64,000 nucleotides of DNA from G016234445 sp964438865 (GTDB taxonomy: Bacteria > Chloroflexota > Dehalococcoidia > Tepidiformales > Tepidiformaceae), in assembly GCA_964438865.1 (NCBI GenBank), contig CAYTMI010000004.1:62001-126000 (forward strand). The letters run 5' to 3'. The notes below the pieces were generated by a model. That model saw only the letters and a list, made by a program, of their open reading frames with translations. It did no database searches and had not been told where the DNA came from. The position numbers and the translations under genes are program-made. Shown piece after piece: positions 16,615 through 26,191 of the stretch. Every line of letters begins with the position of its first letter. The stretch's first letter is position 1.

Positions 16615-18420
16615 TCAGACGGGGATGTCGGGGTGGTCCCCGAAATCCCGGACGGTGCGAGCAGCGGGGCGGCGGCGGACCCGGTTGACCGCAGCCGCGA
16701 TCCGGTCGGTGAGGTGGGCGAGCCGCCGTTCGAGCGTACCGCGCACCCACGAATGGGTTGACCCCGTCTGCCGATACCGAGCGTAGCGGCGTTCGAGCAG
16801 GCGCTTGGGCCGTGTGCGCTGGATGGTGGTCAGCTGGCGGAGGATGGCGCGCCGGAGCAGGTGGGCCGCTTCGACGTGGTTGGTGTGGGCGCCATCGCCG
16901 GGCTCCGGCACGGTCGCGTCGATAATCCCGAGCTTCAGGCAGTCATGAGAAGTGATGCGGAGGCGTTCGGCGGCTTCCCCCGCCCGTGAAGATTCCTGGA
17001 AGAGGATTCGGGCAGCCTCTTCCGGGCGAATCACTTCGTAGACGGCGTTGTCGAGCATGAGCACGCGGTCCGCGACGGCCATCGCGACGGCGCCTTCGGA
17101 GTTCCCTTCGCCAATGATCACGGCGACGGTGGGCACGGGCAGGTCGATCATCACCGCCATGCAGTGGGCGATTGCGTAGCCGAGGCCGGCCTCTTCGCTC
17201 TCGATGCTTGGGAGCGCCCCGGACGTATCGATCAGCGTGACCACGGGTATCCGGAACTTCCCGGCGAGGGCCATCGCCCGTGTCGCCTTGCGGAAACCGG
17301 CCGGGCGCGACCATCCCTCCGTCGCCGGGCCGTCGGGGGGGCGCTGCTGGCCGATGATCATCACCGTTTCGCGACCGATGGTGGCGAAGCCCGCGATGAC
17401 GGTCCTGTCGTCTTCGCCCGAGCGGTCGCCGCGGATTTCGAAGAACGCGTCGGTCATCCGTCCGATGAAGTCCAGCGAAGTCGGGCGGCGTTCATGACGG
17501 GAAAGCTGAACCTGTTGCCATGCGCCCCGGGGGGTATGGACCGGGTGGTGTCCCTGGGCACGGTGGGGAGCGTTCGCGCGGTATTCGTCGAGGAGGACGT
17601 CGAGCAACAGGGAGAGGGCGTCGCGAAGGTCAGGCCGGGCGATAACGGCGTCGATCAGCCCGTGCCGGAGATGGGCTTCCGCGGTGTGCGCGCCCGCGGG
17701 AAGTTCGTGGCCTTCGGTTTCTTCGAGCAGGCGAAGGGCGGCATACCCTACCAGCGCGTTCGGTTCGGCGATGACCACGTCGGCCATGCTGACGAAGCCC
17801 GTGTAGGCGGACCCGGTCGTTGGGTCGGTCAGCACGGTGATGTGCGGCAGGCCGGCGCGGTCGAACTTGCGGACGGCGGCGATGACCCGGGGGAGCTGCA
17901 TCAGCGCGAGCAGGCCTTCCTGCATACGCGTGCCTGCGGTGGAACAGATCGTGACGATCGGCACCCGCCGGGCCGCTGCTTTTTCGAAGGCGCGGGCGAG
18001 CCGTTCCCCCGCGACCACGCCGATCGAGCCGCCGAGGAAGGAGAAATCGAGCACGGCGACGACACATTCGCGCCCGGTGATAGTCCCGGTGCCCGTCAGC
18101 GCGGATTCGGTGAGGCCGGTCCGTCGCTGGGCGTTGATGACCTGCGACCGGTAGGACTGCCTCGCCTGGAACGAGAGCGGGTCGATCGAGGTGACCCCGC
18201 GGTCGTCTTCCTTGAATGTGCCGGTGTCCAGCAGCGTCGCGAGCCGTTCCCGGGCGGTCAGGTGGAAGTGGAAGCCGCACGAGTGGCAGACGCGGTAGCG
18301 CTCGTACATGCGCGAGCCTTCGAGGTCGGCTTCGCACGAAAGGCAGCGCTCGTGGGCCGGTTCGGGGGCCTCGACCGGCGCCTCCTGGCGTGACAGCAGT
18401 CCGCGGATGTTCCTCACCAT
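16615..18420 (-). CDS. accDA: Fused acetyl-CoA carboxylase carboxyltransferase beta-alpha
   Basis: 601 residues joining AccD and AccA in one chain. The AccD half (1-285) has the four-cysteine zinc ribbon (CLSC...CHSC), FLGGSIGVVAGERLARA, STAGTRMQEG and PNALVGYAALRLLEET. The AccA half (from about 300) has RRPTSLDFIGRMTD, IGQQRPPD, IDTSGALPSIESEE and IGEGNSEGAVAMAVADRVLM. It transfers carboxyl from biotin carrier protein to acetyl-CoA, the first step of fatty-acid synthesis. No accB/accC lies in the window. The gene begins 12 bases after ftsK within the long leftward run. Confidence 0.93.
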   Translation of the reverse strand: MVRNIRGLLSRQEAPVEAPEPAHERCLSCEADLEGSRMYERYRVCHSCGFHFHLTARERLATLLDTGTFKEDDRGVTSIDPLSFQARQSYRSQVINAQRRTGLTESALTGTGTITGRECVVAVLDFSFLGGSIGVVAGERLARAFEKAAARRVPIVTICSTAGTRMQEGLLALMQLPRVIAAVRKFDRAGLPHITVLTDPTTGSAYTGFVSMADVVIAEPNALVGYAALRLLEETEGHELPAGAHTAEAHLRHGLIDAVIARPDLRDALSLLLDVLLDEYRANAPHRAQGHHPVHTPRGAWQQVQLSRHERRPTSLDFIGRMTDAFFEIRGDRSGEDDRTVIAGFATIGRETVMIIGQQRPPDGPATEGWSRPAGFRKATRAMALAGKFRIPVVTLIDTSGALPSIESEEAGLGYAIAHCMAVMIDLPVPTVAVIIGEGNSEGAVAMAVADRVLMLDNAVYEVIRPEEAARILFQESSRAGEAAERLRITSHDCLKLGIIDATVPEPGDGAHTNHVEAAHLLRRAILRQLTTIQRTRPKRLLERRYARYRQTGSTHSWVRGTLERRLAHLTDRIAAAVNRVRRRPAARTVRDFGDHPDIPV

Positions 18421-18432
18421 GCTCCTAGTGTA

Positions 18433-20880
18433 TCAATCGAAGTCGCTCTGGGGCGTCACGAGGACGCGGCGGGACTCGCCCTCTTCACGGGGTCCGACGA
18501 TGCCCTCCTCTTCGAGGAAGTCGATCACCCGGCAAGCCTTCACGTAGCCGATTCTCAAGCGGCGCTGGAACAGCGATGGCGAGACGCGCTGGTGTTCGGC
18601 GGCGAGGTCCCGCGCCCGGGCGACGACCGGGTCATGTTCCTCTATCGAGAAGTCAGGGTCGCCGTTCTGGTCGACGAGTGCCTGTTCGAGCAGCGCGTCT
18701 GCTGTCTCCGGGGCGAGGGCGCTGAAGCGGTCGTCCGTCCAGAACTGGACCAGCCTCTCGACTTCGGCATCGGAGACGTAGACGCCCTGGATGCGGATCG
18801 GCTTGGCGGCGTCGGTGGGCATGTAGAGCATGTCGCCGCGGCCGAGGAGCTTCTCCGCGCCGCCCATGTCGAGGATGGTCCTGGAGTCGATCATCGACGT
18901 AACCGCGAAGGCGATTCGCGTGGGGAAGTTCGCCTTGATGAGGCCGGTGATGACATCCACGGAAGGGCGCTGGGTGGCGACGACCAGGTGGATCCCCGCG
19001 GCGCGGCCCAACTGCGCGAGACGGCAGAGGAGCTTCTCCACTTCGAAGGGCGCGGCCATCATCAGGTCCGCGAGTTCGTCGATGATGACGACCCAGCAGG
19101 GGAGCTTCCTCAGTACGCGGGGGTGCTTGTTGTAGGCATCGATGTTGCGGACGGCCAGGGCGGCAAACTTCTTGAAGCGCGCTCCCATCTCCGAGACAAC
19201 GGCCTGCAGCGCGCCCACCACCCTGTCCATGTCCACGATGACTTCGCTGAAGGCGAGGTGGGGGATGTGGTGATAAGCGGTCAGTTCCACCCGCTTCGGG
19301 TCCACCATCACGAAACGGACGTCGTCGGGCGAGGCGTTCATCATGATCCCGGCGATGATCGAGTTCATGCAGACGCTCTTACCGCTGCCGGTGGCGCCAG
19401 CGATGAGCAGGTGGGGCATCTTCGCGAGGTCGGCCACGACGGGGACGCCCGAAACGCCCTTGCCGAGGGCAAGGGCGATCCTGGACTTCTTTGCCAGTTC
19501 GGCGAACTCCTTCGACTCCATCACGTGGCGCATGGTGACCACGGTTGCGGCGTCGTTGGGGACTTCGATGCCAACGATCGCCCGCCCGGGCACGGGGGCT
19601 TCGATGCGGAGGCTCGGGGCCGCGAGCGCAAGGGCGAGGTCGTTCTGGAGGGCAGTGATCCGGTTGACCCGCACTCGCGTCCGGCCGACTTCAACGCGTT
19701 CGGTGCGGGCGCGGCCGTCCCCTCCAATGATCGTCTTGCCGGCGATGTCCTTGACCTGGACTTCCTTGTGGCGGACTTCCCAGCCGGGCTCGACCCCGAA
19801 CTGGGTGACGGTCGGGCCTTCGTTGACTTCGACGACACTCGCGTCGACGCCGAAGCTGGAGAGCGTGTCGACGATCAGCTGGGCGCGGGCGGCGTTGTCG
19901 TGTTTGCGGCTGGCGCTCACTTGGGGCGCGTTGAGCAATTCGATGGCCGGGAGCGCCCAGCCGCTGTAGCCGCCGAGATGGAGGCCAAGCTGCTGGGGTT
20001 CGGTCGCTTCGTCGTCCTCTGCTGCGGATGGTGGGAGGTCGACTGCGGCGGCTGCGTTCTCCACGGGGTCGTCGTCGGTATCGGTGCCATGGACGAAGGC
20101 CGCGGCGGCGCCGGCGCCGACCACGGAACTCGGCGACGCCGGGTCGAGCGAGGGCCGGTAAACCACAGGCTCCATTTCGAAGTCTGGGGCGGATCGCGGC
20201 TGCAGCCGTTCCCGCAGGGTCCCGGCGCCGATGACCATCTCTTCGTCCCTGTTGCCCGGGCGCCGGAAGATGAATGCGAAGAATCGGCCAAGGCTCCCAA
20301 TCGCCCGGTGGGGGAGTCGCCGTTCCCAGGCGGTCTGAGCCCAGCTCGGGGCGTTGCGGGCGAAGGCGCGGGTCGGGCGCGGCGCGACAAGCGCCACCCC
20401 GATCACGAGGGTGCTCAACCAGGCGATGATCCCCAGCGGACCGGCGACCAGGAGCCGGCCAATGTCTCCGCCGAGGCTGACATCGGAGAAATCAACTCCC
20501 CCGAGCGACCAGGCGGCGTGGTTCAGTCCCAGCGCTCCCCAGGCGAAAAGACCGAGGGCGACGGCGCCCGCCACCCTCCTGGCGAAAACGAGCGGCTGTT
20601 CGTAGGCGCGGTGGGCGATGGCCATGCCGCCGGTGACCGAGAGCGCGGCGATGACGAAGATGCCCATCCCGAAGGTGTGCACCACCCAGTCGCGGGCCTC
20701 CGCGGCAACCTCGCCGATGTCGACGAGCCACGGCAGCGCGGCGATCGCGAGGGCGGCGATCGCAACGCCGACGACTTCCGCGCGGAGAAACGGGTTCTTC
20801 CGCGAAAAGAACGTCTTCCGTTGCTTGCGAGGGCGTGCTGCCTTCGCCGCGCGGGGACGCGTACGCGTGCGTGCCGTCAT
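18433..20880 (-). CDS. ftsK: DNA translocase FtsK/SpoIIIE
   Basis: 815 residues. A basic leader is followed by four hydrophobic helices (about 30-180), a low-complexity linker, the alpha/beta motor domain with Walker A GATGSGKSV (about residue 495), Walker B-like VVIIDELADLM and the RecA-fold motif VVATQRPSVDVITG, then a C-terminal gamma winged helix (SPSLFQRRLRIGYVKACRVI). It pumps chromosomal DNA through the division septum toward dif. I start at ATG 20878, with AGGAG 8 bases upstream; two in-frame GTGs just before it lack that spacing. Confidence 0.93.
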   Translation of the reverse strand: MTARTRTRPRAAKAARPRKQRKTFFSRKNPFLRAEVVGVAIAALAIAALPWLVDIGEVAAEARDWVVHTFGMGIFVIAALSVTGGMAIAHRAYEQPLVFARRVAGAVALGLFAWGALGLNHAAWSLGGVDFSDVSLGGDIGRLLVAGPLGIIAWLSTLVIGVALVAPRPTRAFARNAPSWAQTAWERRLPHRAIGSLGRFFAFIFRRPGNRDEEMVIGAGTLRERLQPRSAPDFEMEPVVYRPSLDPASPSSVVGAGAAAAFVHGTDTDDDPVENAAAAVDLPPSAAEDDEATEPQQLGLHLGGYSGWALPAIELLNAPQVSASRKHDNAARAQLIVDTLSSFGVDASVVEVNEGPTVTQFGVEPGWEVRHKEVQVKDIAGKTIIGGDGRARTERVEVGRTRVRVNRITALQNDLALALAAPSLRIEAPVPGRAIVGIEVPNDAATVVTMRHVMESKEFAELAKKSRIALALGKGVSGVPVVADLAKMPHLLIAGATGSGKSVCMNSIIAGIMMNASPDDVRFVMVDPKRVELTAYHHIPHLAFSEVIVDMDRVVGALQAVVSEMGARFKKFAALAVRNIDAYNKHPRVLRKLPCWVVIIDELADLMMAAPFEVEKLLCRLAQLGRAAGIHLVVATQRPSVDVITGLIKANFPTRIAFAVTSMIDSRTILDMGGAEKLLGRGDMLYMPTDAAKPIRIQGVYVSDAEVERLVQFWTDDRFSALAPETADALLEQALVDQNGDPDFSIEEHDPVVARARDLAAEHQRVSPSLFQRRLRIGYVKACRVIDFLEEEGIVGPREEGESRRVLVTPQSDFD

Positions 20881-20955
20881 GGGCACCACTCCTACCCTGC
20901 GCCGGCTCCCCGCTTGGCCGCCCGCAGTTCCCAGTCTGGTGGGAGGTCTTCTCGA

Positions 20956-22611
20956 CTAGACCTCCACGGTTACCGTCAGCACCATTGGCCTCCGGCGAGT
21001 TTCATCGTACAGGAACTTGCTCAAAGCGTCCCTGATCCGGGCGTTGATGTCCCCGAATTCCGCGATGTGAGATTCGCCGCCAAGGGATTTGGCGACGACG
21101 TCGCGGCTCTTTTCGACCAGAACTTCGTTCACCTCGAGGTCCATGAAGCCGCGCGAGAGGATTTCGGCGGGCCGCGTGAGCCGGCCAGTCTGCTTGTCGA
21201 CGGCGACGATGACCACGACGACGCCGTCGGTCGAAAGGTGGGCGCGGTCGCGGAGGAGGTGCTGGTCGACATCACCGATGCCGAGGCCGTCAACGTAGAC
21301 ATAACTGGCAGAGACGCGGCCGTTGATCTGCGCAGCCTCTTCGTCGATCTCCAGCACGTCGCCGTCCGTCAGCACGAAGGCGTTGCCTTCGGGCACGCCG
21401 ACCGACTCGGCCAGGCGGGCGTGGACGACGAGGTGGCGGTATTCGCCGTGGATGGGGACGAAGTACTCGGGCTGGAGCAGCCCCTGAATGATCTTCAGTT
21501 CTTCGCGACTGGCGTGGCCCCGGACATGGATGTTCGAGACGCGGTTGTAGAGCACGTCGGCGCCCAACCGGAAGAGGTTGTCGACGTTCCGGTAGACGGC
21601 CGTTTCGTTGCCCGGGATGGCGGTCGCTGAAAGGACGATCGTGTCGCCCTTCACGATCGTGATGTGGCGGTGGTCGCCGTTGGCCATGCGCGTCAGTGCG
21701 CTCGTCGGCTCGCCCTGGCTCCCGGTGGTAACCACCACGAGCTTCGCCGGGGGCGTATTGCGCATCTGTTCGACGCCGATGAGCACGCCCTCGGGCGCGT
21801 TGAGGTACCCGAGTTCCCGGGCCATCGCGACGTTGTCGATCATCGAGCGGCCGGTCACGAAGACCTTGCGCCCGGTGAAGACCGCGGCGTCGATGACCTG
21901 CTGGACGCGGGAGATCAGCGAGGCGAAGGTCGCGATGATGACCCGGCCGGTCGCGTTGACGAGGATGTTGCGGAGCGCTTCGCCCACGAGCTGTTCGCTG
22001 GGGGTGTAGCCCTCCTGCTCGGCATAGGTCGAGTCGGCCATCAGGAGCAAACAGCCTTCGGCCCCGACTTGGGCGAGCCGGATGAGGTCGGTGTGCTGGT
22101 CCATCACCGGCGTGTGGTCGAGCTTGAAGTCGCCGGTGTGGACCACCGGCCCGAGGGGCGTCCGGATGATGAGCCCGCAGGCGTCCGGGATGCTGTGGGC
22201 GACGGTGAAGAACTCGACTTCGAAGACACCGGCTTTGGTCACTTCGCCGGGCTGGACGACGTGGAGCTGTGCGCCCTGGAGGAGGCGATGCTCATTCAGT
22301 TTCACCCGGACGAGGCCGTCGGTGAGCTTCGTGCTGTACACGGGCACGTTGAATTCGCGGAAGAAGTAGGGGAGGGCGCCGACGTGGTCTTCGTGGCCGT
22401 GGGTCAGGAAGACGGCACGGAGCTTGCCGGGGTTTTCGCGAAGGTAGGTGAAATCGGGGATGACGAGGTCGACGCCGAGCATCTCTTCTTCCGGGAACAT
22501 GAGTCCGACATCGACGGCGATGATGTCGTCGCCGTATTCCAGCAGCATCATGTTTCGGCCGATTTCGCCGAGGCCGCCAAGGGGGATAATCCGAAGGGGT
22601 GGAGTTGTCAT
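20956..22611 (-). CDS. rnj: Ribonuclease J
   Basis: 551 residues, the usual RNase J length. The metallo-beta-lactamase motif HGHEDHVGA is near residue 70, followed by TGDFKLDHTP, GRSMIDNVAMARELGYL (beta-CASP) and VRGHASREELK with GEYRHLVVHARLA (C-terminal metal and RNA motifs). The enzyme has 5'-to-3' exonuclease and endonuclease activity in mRNA turnover and rRNA maturation. AAGG precedes the ATG. In the window it is the only general mRNA-decay nuclease. It lies between the glycosylase and ftsK. Confidence 0.95.
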   Translation of the reverse strand: MTTPPLRIIPLGGLGEIGRNMMLLEYGDDIIAVDVGLMFPEEEMLGVDLVIPDFTYLRENPGKLRAVFLTHGHEDHVGALPYFFREFNVPVYSTKLTDGLVRVKLNEHRLLQGAQLHVVQPGEVTKAGVFEVEFFTVAHSIPDACGLIIRTPLGPVVHTGDFKLDHTPVMDQHTDLIRLAQVGAEGCLLLMADSTYAEQEGYTPSEQLVGEALRNILVNATGRVIIATFASLISRVQQVIDAAVFTGRKVFVTGRSMIDNVAMARELGYLNAPEGVLIGVEQMRNTPPAKLVVVTTGSQGEPTSALTRMANGDHRHITIVKGDTIVLSATAIPGNETAVYRNVDNLFRLGADVLYNRVSNIHVRGHASREELKIIQGLLQPEYFVPIHGEYRHLVVHARLAESVGVPEGNAFVLTDGDVLEIDEEAAQINGRVSASYVYVDGLGIGDVDQHLLRDRAHLSTDGVVVVIVAVDKQTGRLTRPAEILSRGFMDLEVNEVLVEKSRDVVAKSLGGESHIAEFGDINARIRDALSKFLYDETRRRPMVLTVTVEV

Positions 22612-22619
22612 AAGTACCT

Positions 22620-23330
22620 TTACCCGAAAAGTCGGGGCTGCCCGGCCGGGGCGGATGGTGGTTGTTCAGCCGTAGGAGGTGCAGGAGCGGCCACGGCCGG
22701 GGGCCGGCTATCGAACGGAAGCTGCGGCGCGAGGCCTGCCGGCACTGCCACGTCCCGGGCATGCCGTGTGCGCGCCCGGGCGAGAATCTCCGGGAGGTTG
22801 CGGAAGTCCGCGAGGATGGTCTCCCGCAGCGACTGCTGGTGGAGCGCTGCGGCAGGGTGGTACATGGGCACATAGAAGCGCCCGTCGATTTCTTCGATCT
22901 TGCCGTGGATGCGGGAGATGGTTTGCCCCGCGAACCAGCGGGCCATCGAAAAGCGCCCGAGGGTGACGATGACGTTGGGGTCGATGAGGTCGATCTGCTC
23001 GTCCAGGTAGTCGCGGCAGGCTTCGATTTCGCCGGGGAGCGGGTCGCGGTTGGCCGGCGGCCGGCACTTGAGGACGTTGCAGATGTAGACCTCGGAACGG
23101 CGAAGCCCGGCGGCTGCCAGCAACTCCTCCAGGAACTGGCCGGCGGCGCCAACGAATGGACGCCCCTGCCGGTCTTCGTTCTGGCCCGGCGCTTCACCGA
23201 TGAACATGATCTCGGCATCGAGCGGGCCCTCGCCGGGGACAGCGTGGGTGCGGGTCTTCGCCAGCGGGCACAGGAGGCAGGAGCGCACGCGCTCGTAGAG
23301 GTCATCTGTGCGACTTGCAGGCGACGTCAT
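22620..23330 (-). CDS. udg: Family 4 (Fe-S) uracil-DNA glycosylase
   Basis: 236 residues. The four cluster cysteines are in CLLCPL and CNVLKCRPPANRDP. Catalytic motif 1 is GEAPGQNEDRQGRPFVG, and motif 2 is present as MYHPAAALHQ. The last 45 residues are a Pro/Ala-rich tail beyond the core, ending QPRLFG. The enzyme removes uracil from DNA after cytosine deamination and is typical of thermophilic and GC-rich bacteria. The terminal QxRLFG resembles clamp-binding peptides, which is only a suggestion. The ATG overlaps the TauE stop (ATGA). Confidence 0.9.
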   Translation of the reverse strand: MTSPASRTDDLYERVRSCLLCPLAKTRTHAVPGEGPLDAEIMFIGEAPGQNEDRQGRPFVGAAGQFLEELLAAAGLRRSEVYICNVLKCRPPANRDPLPGEIEACRDYLDEQIDLIDPNVIVTLGRFSMARWFAGQTISRIHGKIEEIDGRFYVPMYHPAAALHQQSLRETILADFRNLPEILARARTRHARDVAVPAGLAPQLPFDSRPPAVAAPAPPTAEQPPSAPAGQPRLFG

Positions 23331-24154
23331 ATGGTCGTCACCCCTGCATGGCTGTCGTGGACAATGACGGGCGGCCGGCGGAGGTAACGGGTCGCCGTCC
23401 ACACCATCTGGGCGCCGATTCCCACGAGGACTGTGGAGACGATGACCCGGAGCCCGCGGTCTGACACCTGGGCGGCGGCAAGCGCTCCGAACACTCCTGC
23501 GGGCACAGATACGGGTGCGATCCACGCGGCGGCGCGGGAGTCGACCGTGCCCTGGCGGTAATGAGTGAGGGCGCCGGCGGCAGCGGTACAGACGATGACG
23601 GAGAGGGAAATGCCCTGGGCTTCGTGCTGGGGAGTGCCGATGAGCAGCACCAGCGCAGGGACGAAGATCGCGCCGCCCCCGACGCCAAGCGCCCCGGCCG
23701 CGAGCCCGCCCGCGAAGCCAATCGCCGCCCCCACCGCCGCTTCCGCGGCGCCGCTGACCGAAAGCAGCGGGTCGACGTCGCGAAAAAGCAGGAGGCGGAT
23801 GGCCACGAGGGTGATGAAGACGCCGAGGAACTGGCGGAGCCGCATCGCCGGGAGGTTGCGCGCGGCGCGGGCGCCGAGGACCGCGCCGATGGTCGACCCG
23901 CCCAGGAGCATTGCCACCAGCGGCCAATCGACGTCGCCGTTGAGGGCATAGGTGGCGGCGGAGGCGATCGCAGTGACGAAAATGATGACCAGCGAGGTGC
24001 CGTGAGCGGTGTGCTGGCGCATCTTGAGGACGCCGGTCATCAGTGGGATCATGACGGCCCCGCCGCCGCCCCCGACGAGTCCGGAGAAGAACCCGCCGAC
24101 GGTGCCGGTGGCGATCATGGTCGTGCGGGCGGTGGAGGCGGAGGGAGCGCTCAT
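23327..24154 (-). CDS. TauE/SafE family anion exporter (second copy)
   Basis: 275 residues with eight membrane helices. The paired motifs SGLVGGGGGAVMIPLMTG and AAGALGVGGGAIFVPALVLL are diagnostic. TauE/SafE proteins are thought to export sulfite or organosulfonates. It overlaps the tatC stop and the glycosylase start by 4 bases each, so it is translated from the same message. It is not a close repeat of the copy at 15694-16524; the two differ in loop lengths and in most residues. Confidence 0.88.
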   Translation of the reverse strand: MSAPSASTARTTMIATGTVGGFFSGLVGGGGGAVMIPLMTGVLKMRQHTAHGTSLVIIFVTAIASAATYALNGDVDWPLVAMLLGGSTIGAVLGARAARNLPAMRLRQFLGVFITLVAIRLLLFRDVDPLLSVSGAAEAAVGAAIGFAGGLAAGALGVGGGAIFVPALVLLIGTPQHEAQGISLSVIVCTAAAGALTHYRQGTVDSRAAAWIAPVSVPAGVFGALAAAQVSDRGLRVIVSTVLVGIGAQMVWTATRYLRRPPVIVHDSHAGVTTI

Positions 24155-24948
24155 ACAGGCTCCGGCTTCGGTCTGGGCTTCTGCACAATCCACGCGAAGA
24201 GGATGCCCACGATGTAGAGGATAAGGAGCGGCCCGGCGACGAATGCTTGCGTGAGGGGGTCGGGCGTTGGGGTAACGACGGCGGCGATGATGAAGATAAT
24301 GGGGATGGCGTAGCGCCAGAACTTGATCAGCTGGCTGGCGCGAACGAGCCCAAGGCGGGCGGCCAGGGCGATCACCATCGGCAGTTCGAAGGAGACTCCC
24401 ACCCAGAAGATGATTCGGGTGGCGAAGCCAATGTACTGCTTGGCGCCGATGACCTGATCGAAATTGTCGCCGCCGAAGTCGAGGAGGAAGCCGAGTGAGG
24501 CCGGGAGGATGACCCAGTAGGCAAACGCCATGCCGCCGAGAAGGAAGGCGACGACGCCGACCAGCCCCGGAAGCAGAAGCTTCTTTTCCCGGGGGGTCAG
24601 CCCGGGCACGACGAAGAGGAGCAGTTCGAGCACGAACACGGGGGAGGCGAGGATAAGGCTCCCGTACAGCCCGATCTTGAACATCACCCCGATGGTCTCG
24701 GTGGGGGAGAAGACGGAGAGCTGGAAGTCGGGAATCGCCTCGCGCGCCGGCGCCAGCAGCCACCCGAGGATCGTCTCCCAGAAGACGATGCAGACGACAA
24801 GGGAGATGACGAGCGCGAGCGCGCAGACGATGACGCGGTTGCGGAGCTCCTTGAGGTGCTCGATCAGCGTCATCTCCGCTGGCACGCCAGCAGGTACGGG
24901 TGGTTCGGGCGGCTGGTTGCCGGGTTCGGATGCGGCTTCGGCGCTCAC
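24151..24948 (-). CDS. tatC: Twin-arginine translocase subunit TatC
   Basis: 265 residues with six membrane helices. The signatures are MTLIEHLKELRNRVIV (N-terminal cytoplasmic motif), SPTETIGVMFKIGLYGSL with the conserved Phe-x-Pro-Thr-Glu region, and PTPDPLTQAFVAGPLL. TatC recognises the RR signal. The Tat-type signal on the multicopper oxidase at 33080-35197 is a client candidate. The start is GTG 24946-24948, 5 bases after the tatB stop. Confidence 0.94.
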   Translation of the reverse strand: MSAEAASEPGNQPPEPPVPAGVPAEMTLIEHLKELRNRVIVCALALVISLVVCIVFWETILGWLLAPAREAIPDFQLSVFSPTETIGVMFKIGLYGSLILASPVFVLELLLFVVPGLTPREKKLLLPGLVGVVAFLLGGMAFAYWVILPASLGFLLDFGGDNFDQVIGAKQYIGFATRIIFWVGVSFELPMVIALAARLGLVRASQLIKFWRYAIPIIFIIAAVVTPTPDPLTQAFVAGPLLILYIVGILFAWIVQKPRPKPEPV

Positions 24949-24953
24949 GTGGT

Positions 24954-25394
24954 TCAGAACACCAGTGGGGCGGCCGGCGGTTTCTCAGCGGCCGGGGATT
25001 CCGCCGGGGCGCTTTCCGCGGCTGCTTCAACTGTTCCAGGGGCCGCTGCCGGGGGGTTGAAGGCGATGATGTTGGTCGCGCTCGAGGCTGCCGGGAGGAG
25101 GGGCGCGTCGAGGCCGGCGGTTGCGTCTTTCATCTCCGTTTCGAGCTTGCGCTGCTGGTCGCGGAGCGACCGGGTGGTCACGTCGACCTCGCCCTTGATC
25201 GTCTTGTACTGCTCTTCGACGTAGCTGATCTCTTCGCTGAATTCGTCGCGGACGGCACGGGCGTAGCGCTGCATCTGGCGGACGGCGCGGCCAATCTGGT
25301 AGGCAACCGCGGGCATGCGCTCGGGACCGACGAAAATCAACGCCAGCACCATGACGAGCAGCAGTTCCTGGTAGCCTACGCCGAGGAATTCCAA
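24954..25394 (-). CDS. tatB: Sec-independent translocase TatA/TatB-type protein
   Basis: 146 residues. One N-terminal helix (YQELLLVMVLALIFVG) is followed by GPERMP and an amphipathic helix. A coiled-coil-like region (60-95) and an Ala/Pro-rich tail come next. The Gly-Pro-Glu-Arg hinge is typical of TatB rather than TatA (FG..KLP). No separate TatA gene is in the window. The start is TTG 25392-25394 with GGAGGGG closely upstream. It lies directly before tatC. Confidence 0.85.
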   Translation of the reverse strand: MEFLGVGYQELLLVMVLALIFVGPERMPAVAYQIGRAVRQMQRYARAVRDEFSEEISYVEEQYKTIKGEVDVTTRSLRDQQRKLETEMKDATAGLDAPLLPAASSATNIIAFNPPAAAPGTVEAAAESAPAESPAAEKPPAAPLVF

Positions 25395-25444
25395 AGCAGC
25401 CCCTCCGGGCTCACAGGCACACGAGGGGTGACCGCGCGGGGCGG

Positions 25445-25699
25445 TTAGTCCTCGATCCCGTGGTCCTTCAGGTAGTCTACGGCGTCCTGCACCGTGGCGA
25501 TCTTTTCGGCGTCCTCGTCGCTGATTTCGAAGCTGCCGTCGGCGGCGAATTCCTCTTCGAGGGACATGATCAGCTCCACGAGGTCCAGCGAGTCGGCGTT
25601 GAGGTCGTCAACGAACGACGCTGCGGGCGCCACCTGATCTTCTTCGACGCCCAACTGTTCGACCACGATGGCACGGACCCGTTCGAAAACTGTGGCCAC
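25445..25699 (-). CDS. acpP: Acyl carrier protein
   Basis: 84 residues, strongly acidic. The phosphopantetheine-attachment Ser is in LNADSLDLVEL. It carries growing acyl chains in fatty-acid synthesis and works with FabD and FabG encoded just upstream in the same run. GTG start with AGGAG about 9 bases before it. The nusB gene ends 3 bases upstream. Confidence 0.95.
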   Translation of the reverse strand: MATVFERVRAIVVEQLGVEEDQVAPAASFVDDLNADSLDLVELIMSLEEEFAADGSFEISDEDAEKIATVQDAVDYLKDHGIED

Positions 25700-25702
25700 G
25701 TT

Positions 25703-26191
25703 TCAATTCTCCTGCTGTGCTGTGTTTGGGAAGTCCGCTTCCGGGGGCGGCAGGCCGCGTTCGGCCATGATGCGTTGACTGACGGTACGGAGGACGCCGT
25801 TGACGAACCCTGGTGAACTGTCTCCGCCATACCGGTGCGCGAGTTCGACAGCTTCGTTCACGACGGCCGCGACCGGCGCCGAATTATCGGAAAGCAGCTC
25901 CCATATTGCAAGCCGGAGGATGTTCCGGTCAACGACAGCCATGGTGGCGACGGGGTAACGGGTGGCGGCGGCGCCGATGCGTTCGTCGATCTCGTCGCGG
26001 TGGGCGAGGACGCCGCGGAGGAGTTCCCGGCCGAGCTCAGCCGGCCCCTCGGCCGTCACCTTCGGGTCATCTTCCGCGACCTCCCGGAGGCGGCGGTCAT
26101 AGGCGGCTTCGGCGTCGTGGCTCGAATTCTCCGATTCGTACAGCGCCTCCAGCACGAGGAAGCGGGCGCGACGCTGTACGCTGCTGCTCAC
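25703..26191 (-). CDS. nusB: Transcription antitermination factor NusB
   Basis: 162 residues, all helical. SSVQRRARFLVLEALYESE is the N-terminal RNA-binding helix, and VDRNILRLAIWELL plus APVAAVVNEAVELAHRYGG is the conserved core, ending in FVNGVLRTV. NusB with NusE binds boxA RNA during rRNA transcription. The start is GTG 26189-26191, overlapping the fabG stop in a GTGA arrangement; a longer version would run into fabG. Confidence 0.92.
   Translation of the reverse strand: MSSSVQRRARFLVLEALYESENSSHDAEAAYDRRLREVAEDDPKVTAEGPAELGRELLRGVLAHRDEIDERIGAAATRYPVATMAVVDRNILRLAIWELLSDNSAPVAAVVNEAVELAHRYGGDSSPGFVNGVLRTVSQRIMAERGLPPPEADFPNTAQQEN

Noticed and set aside
18592..21630. A 1012-codon open frame on the plus strand
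   Set aside because: It runs antisense across ftsK and the end of rnj. Its composition (Asp/Gly/Arg/Val/His-rich, no motifs) is the mirror of a GC-rich coding strand.
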